DNA of 64,000 nt from Legionella sp. MW5194. GTDB taxonomy: Bacteria > Pseudomonadota > Gammaproteobacteria > Legionellales > Legionellaceae. The stretch's first letter is position 1. The number at the start of each line of letters is the position of its first letter. Location: the NCBI RefSeq assembly GCF_016864235.1, contig NZ_CP045732.1, forward strand, positions 62,001 through 126,000. Reading direction: 5' to 3'. The translations under genes and the position numbers were made by a program. Under the pieces are notes generated by a model. That model did no database searches and was not told the DNA's origin. It saw only the letters and a program-made list of their open reading frames with translations. Positions 61,536 through 64,000 of this stretch are shown piece by piece.

Positions 61536-62546
61536 TTAATGACTGAGCTCCCCAAACAAGTTCATCTCCATGCGTTCCCTGACTTCTTCGGGAGTCAGGT
61601 TTTTACTCAAAAGGTAAAGCAGCTTGCAATGCGCCGCTTCCGGCGTCATGTCATGACCGCTGATTAACCCTGCTTCTTTTAATGTATGACCTGTGGCGTA
61701 TTGATTCATCTCGACTCGCCCCTGCTGGCATTGGGTGCAATTCACGATGATGATGCCGCGATCGCAGGCTTCCTTGAGAATACTTAAAAAACGGGGATCC
61801 TTATTTTGCGCGTTGCCGGCGCCATAGGTTTCTAACACCAGCCCCTGCAAGGGTTGCTGCAACAGGTAGTGAAGCACATCCGCTGCAAAACCCGGAAACA
61901 GGCGAAAATTGGCAATAAAATGCGGTTGTATGGGTTGCAGGTGAAAGGGTTTTGAAGGAAGGGGCAGCAAATTGTCGTGATGCAATTCAATGTTGATGCC
62001 GATGGAAGCCAGATGCGGATAATTGGGCGAGTCGAATGCATCGAAACGTTGCGCACTGATTTTGCGGGAGCGATTACCACGCAACAGGCGTTGGTTAAAG
62101 TAAATGCAAACCTCATTGATCGGCTGATGGGCACACAACCACAGCGAGGTGACCACATTGTCCACTGCGTCATTACGCACTTCGGCTAAAGGAATCTGCG
62201 AACCGGTAATGATGACGGGCTTGGCTAAATTTTCAAGCATAAAAGACAGCGCACAGGCGGTGTAAGCCATGGTGTCGGTCCCATGAAAGACAACAAAGCC
62301 GTCGTAGTGCGCATATTCGTCAGCAATGTCACGAGCGATTAAGTTCCAGTCATTGAGCGTCATGTTGGAAGAATCAAGCAGCGGCTTGTATTCTTTAATG
62401 GAGTAGAACGGCATCTCCTGATGACGCAAGGCCGGCACCAGCGCCAGGGCCGCGGACACATAACCTTCCGCCGGTTCGTAACCGTGTTCGGTTTTCACGG
62501 AGCTGATGGTGCCGCCGGTATTGATAATAAGTATTCTTTTTTTCAT
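61536..62546 (-). CDS. ansA: Type I (cytoplasmic) L-asparaginase
   Basis: 336-residue enzyme hydrolysing asparagine to aspartate and ammonia. The first catalytic Thr is in NTGGTISS (9-16), the second in HGTDTMAYTA near 90, and TGSQIPLAEVRNDA follows. No signal peptide, so cytoplasmic type I as in E. coli AnsA. Confidence 0.95.
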   Translation of the reverse strand: MKKRILIINTGGTISSVKTEHGYEPAEGYVSAALALVPALRHQEMPFYSIKEYKPLLDSSNMTLNDWNLIARDIADEYAHYDGFVVFHGTDTMAYTACALSFMLENLAKPVIITGSQIPLAEVRNDAVDNVVTSLWLCAHQPINEVCIYFNQRLLRGNRSRKISAQRFDAFDSPNYPHLASIGINIELHHDNLLPLPSKPFHLQPIQPHFIANFRLFPGFAADVLHYLLQQPLQGLVLETYGAGNAQNKDPRFLSILKEACDRGIIIVNCTQCQQGRVEMNQYATGHTLKEAGLISGHDMTPEAAHCKLLYLLSKNLTPEEVRERMEMNLFGELSH

Positions 62547-62699
62547 GATGAGGATTGATTTATTAGTTCTTAATTATAGCGTTCATTGCCTGGAGTCTTC
62601 CAGAATGACGTGACATTTACGCAAAAATAATAATCGCCTTGACAGCCTTCGATTCGTAGTGATGAAATTACCGCCAGGGATGATGTCAAGGAGAGCGGC

Positions 62700-63878
62700 A
62701 TGGCTAAAAGTAAACTGGAAGAATTGCAACTTCAGATGGAGAAGGTTTTCTCCCCGCTCGAAGCGCGGAGAGAAAACTACTTAAAGGCATTAAAAAAAGT
62801 AAGATTACAGCTCTGCAGCTATTTTTTTAATGAAAAAAACCAGGATTTGTATGAAAGAGCAGCGAGCGGGCAGCAATGGTTTGACTGGGAGAGCATTAAA
62901 CCGGGTATGGAAAGCTGTTTGCCTGAAGAACAAATGCTGGCGGAGCGCGCTGATGAACTGCAGTCACAGTCGCCAGTCCGAATAAGCATTACCGACGCAC
63001 TGGATTACCAGGTTACCCAGAGCGCGCTATTGCTTGAACGGGTAAATACGCAGTATGAATTTCAACCGGAAAAACCGTACACGCCGAAGGCTCAGCTTTT
63101 TATGCAGCAATTTGCCGATGCCTTGAGTATTTATCGGGTGTATTTAAGTATTTATGAAATTTACTGTTGTAATTACCCGTTTTTAAAAGTGGAGAGCCAC
63201 AAAGGCTGTCTGGAAAAGGCCACGCGTATCCACAAGGAAACACAGCAGTCGCAATACGATGCTGCCCTGCTTTTTCATGAGGCCAAAGACAATGCCCAGG
63301 TCATTAAAACCTTGCTGGCGTCTATTCGAGAGGGGCAGGAGGAGTTTGATCATGCCATGAAACTGCAGGCAGCTCACCTCGCTAATCAATTTGAACAGGC
63401 TGCCCGGGTGATTAAGGATTGCTACAAAAAATACCCAAACAGTTCGCTGTTGTTTTTTGCGATGGATTCCGAATGGCAGCGTTTACTTAAAGGCATGGCG
63501 GCTGACTTGTTCGATAATCAATACACCTATTCATCTTTGGCCGGCACGCTGACTATTCTACCGGCATTCATGGACACGGTTATTGCCGAAATCACGCAAT
63601 TTTACATGGCTGTCTGTGAAAATCAGATTCCCTATCGCGGAGAATTGCTGCGTAGCGCACTTCATTTAACCTCAGAGGTAATCACAACGCTTCGAGTGGA
63701 CGCCGCCATCCAGGACGTTTCTCTCGATATTCAAACGGTAACGCCTGAGCCCAAACCGTCCGATTTTCCATCCTTGTATGCGCTGTATGGTCTGTGCCTT
63801 AATCCAACTGCACAACATCCCCAGGAGGAATCCGCGGAGAGGTCAGATTTGGCCCCTTATCCGTTCAGTCAACAATAA
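62700..63878 (+). CDS. Unknown helical protein, effector candidate
   Basis: 392 residues, soluble, almost all alpha-helical, starting with a coiled-coil-like run (KLEELQLQMEKVFSPLEARRENY). No catalytic motif, signal peptide or membrane helix was recognised. The polar tail is rich in Pro, Glu and Ser. AAGGAG lies seven bases before the ATG. It stands between ansA and rppH as an isolated lineage-specific gene, which fits an effector, but evidence is compositional only. Confidence 0.45.
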   Translation: MAKSKLEELQLQMEKVFSPLEARRENYLKALKKVRLQLCSYFFNEKNQDLYERAASGQQWFDWESIKPGMESCLPEEQMLAERADELQSQSPVRISITDALDYQVTQSALLLERVNTQYEFQPEKPYTPKAQLFMQQFADALSIYRVYLSIYEIYCCNYPFLKVESHKGCLEKATRIHKETQQSQYDAALLFHEAKDNAQVIKTLLASIREGQEEFDHAMKLQAAHLANQFEQAARVIKDCYKKYPNSSLLFFAMDSEWQRLLKGMAADLFDNQYTYSSLAGTLTILPAFMDTVIAEITQFYMAVCENQIPYRGELLRSALHLTSEVITTLRVDAAIQDVSLDIQTVTPEPKPSDFPSLYALYGLCLNPTAQHPQEESAERSDLAPYPFSQQ

Positions 63879-63955
63879 TCGCAGATTTATTTGCCAAGGT
63901 CTTGCAGTTTATGGAAAAATTATGCCATTAGTGATTTAGTCTAAGCAGTGATGAG

Positions 63956-64000
63956 ATGGTGATTGATCGTGCCGGGTATCGGCTGAATGTAGGGATCATC
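63956..64000 (+). CDS. rppH: RNA pyrophosphohydrolase RppH, first 15 codons
   Basis: The frame opened by the ATG at 63956 reads MVIDRAGYRLNVGII up to the window edge. This is the characteristic N-terminus of RppH, the Nudix enzyme that removes pyrophosphate from mRNA 5' ends (E. coli begins MIDDDGYRPNVGIV). The Nudix box would be outside the window, so the call rests on this short match. Confidence 0.75.
   Translation, partial: MVIDRAGYRLNVGII

Overview
The window looks like chromosomal DNA of a Legionella-type gammaproteobacterium (order Legionellales). Three things point there. The housekeeping genes are arranged as in gammaproteobacteria: ubiE-ubiJ-ubiB-tatA-tatB, mnmG-rsmG-parA-parB, ybbA-ybbP beside tesA, a cytochrome c oxidase operon, and the first codons of rppH at the right edge. 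Between these blocks sit many large, lineage-specific proteins with hydrophobic hairpins, coiled coils, internal repeats and acidic C-termini, a profile typical of Dot/Icm effectors. No rRNA, tRNA, insertion sequence, prophage or CRISPR array was seen. No gene-free stretch exceeds about 300 bases; the longest gaps (424-605, 18590-18857, 28679-28946, 38205-38434) are described as regulatory features or findings where they hold something.

Layout. 1-3081: start of egtB, a polytopic membrane protein and an RclA-like flavoprotein disulfide reductase. 3157-6951: three effector-like genes. 6944-16482: yhhQ (queuosine precursor transporter), a DAK2-DegV fusion, an outer-membrane barrel plus a small exported protein, ybbA-ybbP divergent from tesA, a lytic transglycosylase and an MsrB-MsrA fusion. 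16479-19754: an effector-like gene, a GAF protein with a degenerate GGDEF domain and an orphan ParB. 19755-25409: tatBA-ubiBJE and an active-looking PAS/GAF/GGEEF diguanylate cyclase. 25517-31583: an MFS transporter, a cluster of small exported low-complexity proteins including a (Cys-X-Gly)10 peptide, DUF1841, an unknown, an argO/argP-like pair and a Rieske protein. 31796-37895: a respiratory operon with a tetrahaem cytochrome c and aa3-type oxidase subunits II, I, III and Cox11. 37932-43817: a small barrel protein, an EAL protein, parB, parA, rsmG and mnmG. 43911-63878: large unknown or effector-like genes alternating with manC, queC, metG, an RnfB-like ferredoxin, nth, corA, a second VUT-family transporter, glmU and ansA.

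How the genes connect. Queuosine supply appears three times (yhhQ, the VUT-family protein, queC). Cyclic-di-GMP signalling has one likely cyclase, one likely phosphodiesterase and one degenerate cyclase that may sense the nucleotide. Redox defence and respiration are represented by egtB, the RclA-like enzyme, msrBA, the Rieske protein and the oxidase operon. Two perfect CpxR-type boxes (GTAAA-N5-GTAAA) lie upstream of effector-like genes, and one effector-like protein ends in a CaaX box, so several unknowns here are good candidates for host-directed proteins. The most system-like novelty is the secreted (Cys-X-Gly)10 peptide followed, after an intercistronic hairpin, by a His-rich putative metalloprotein.
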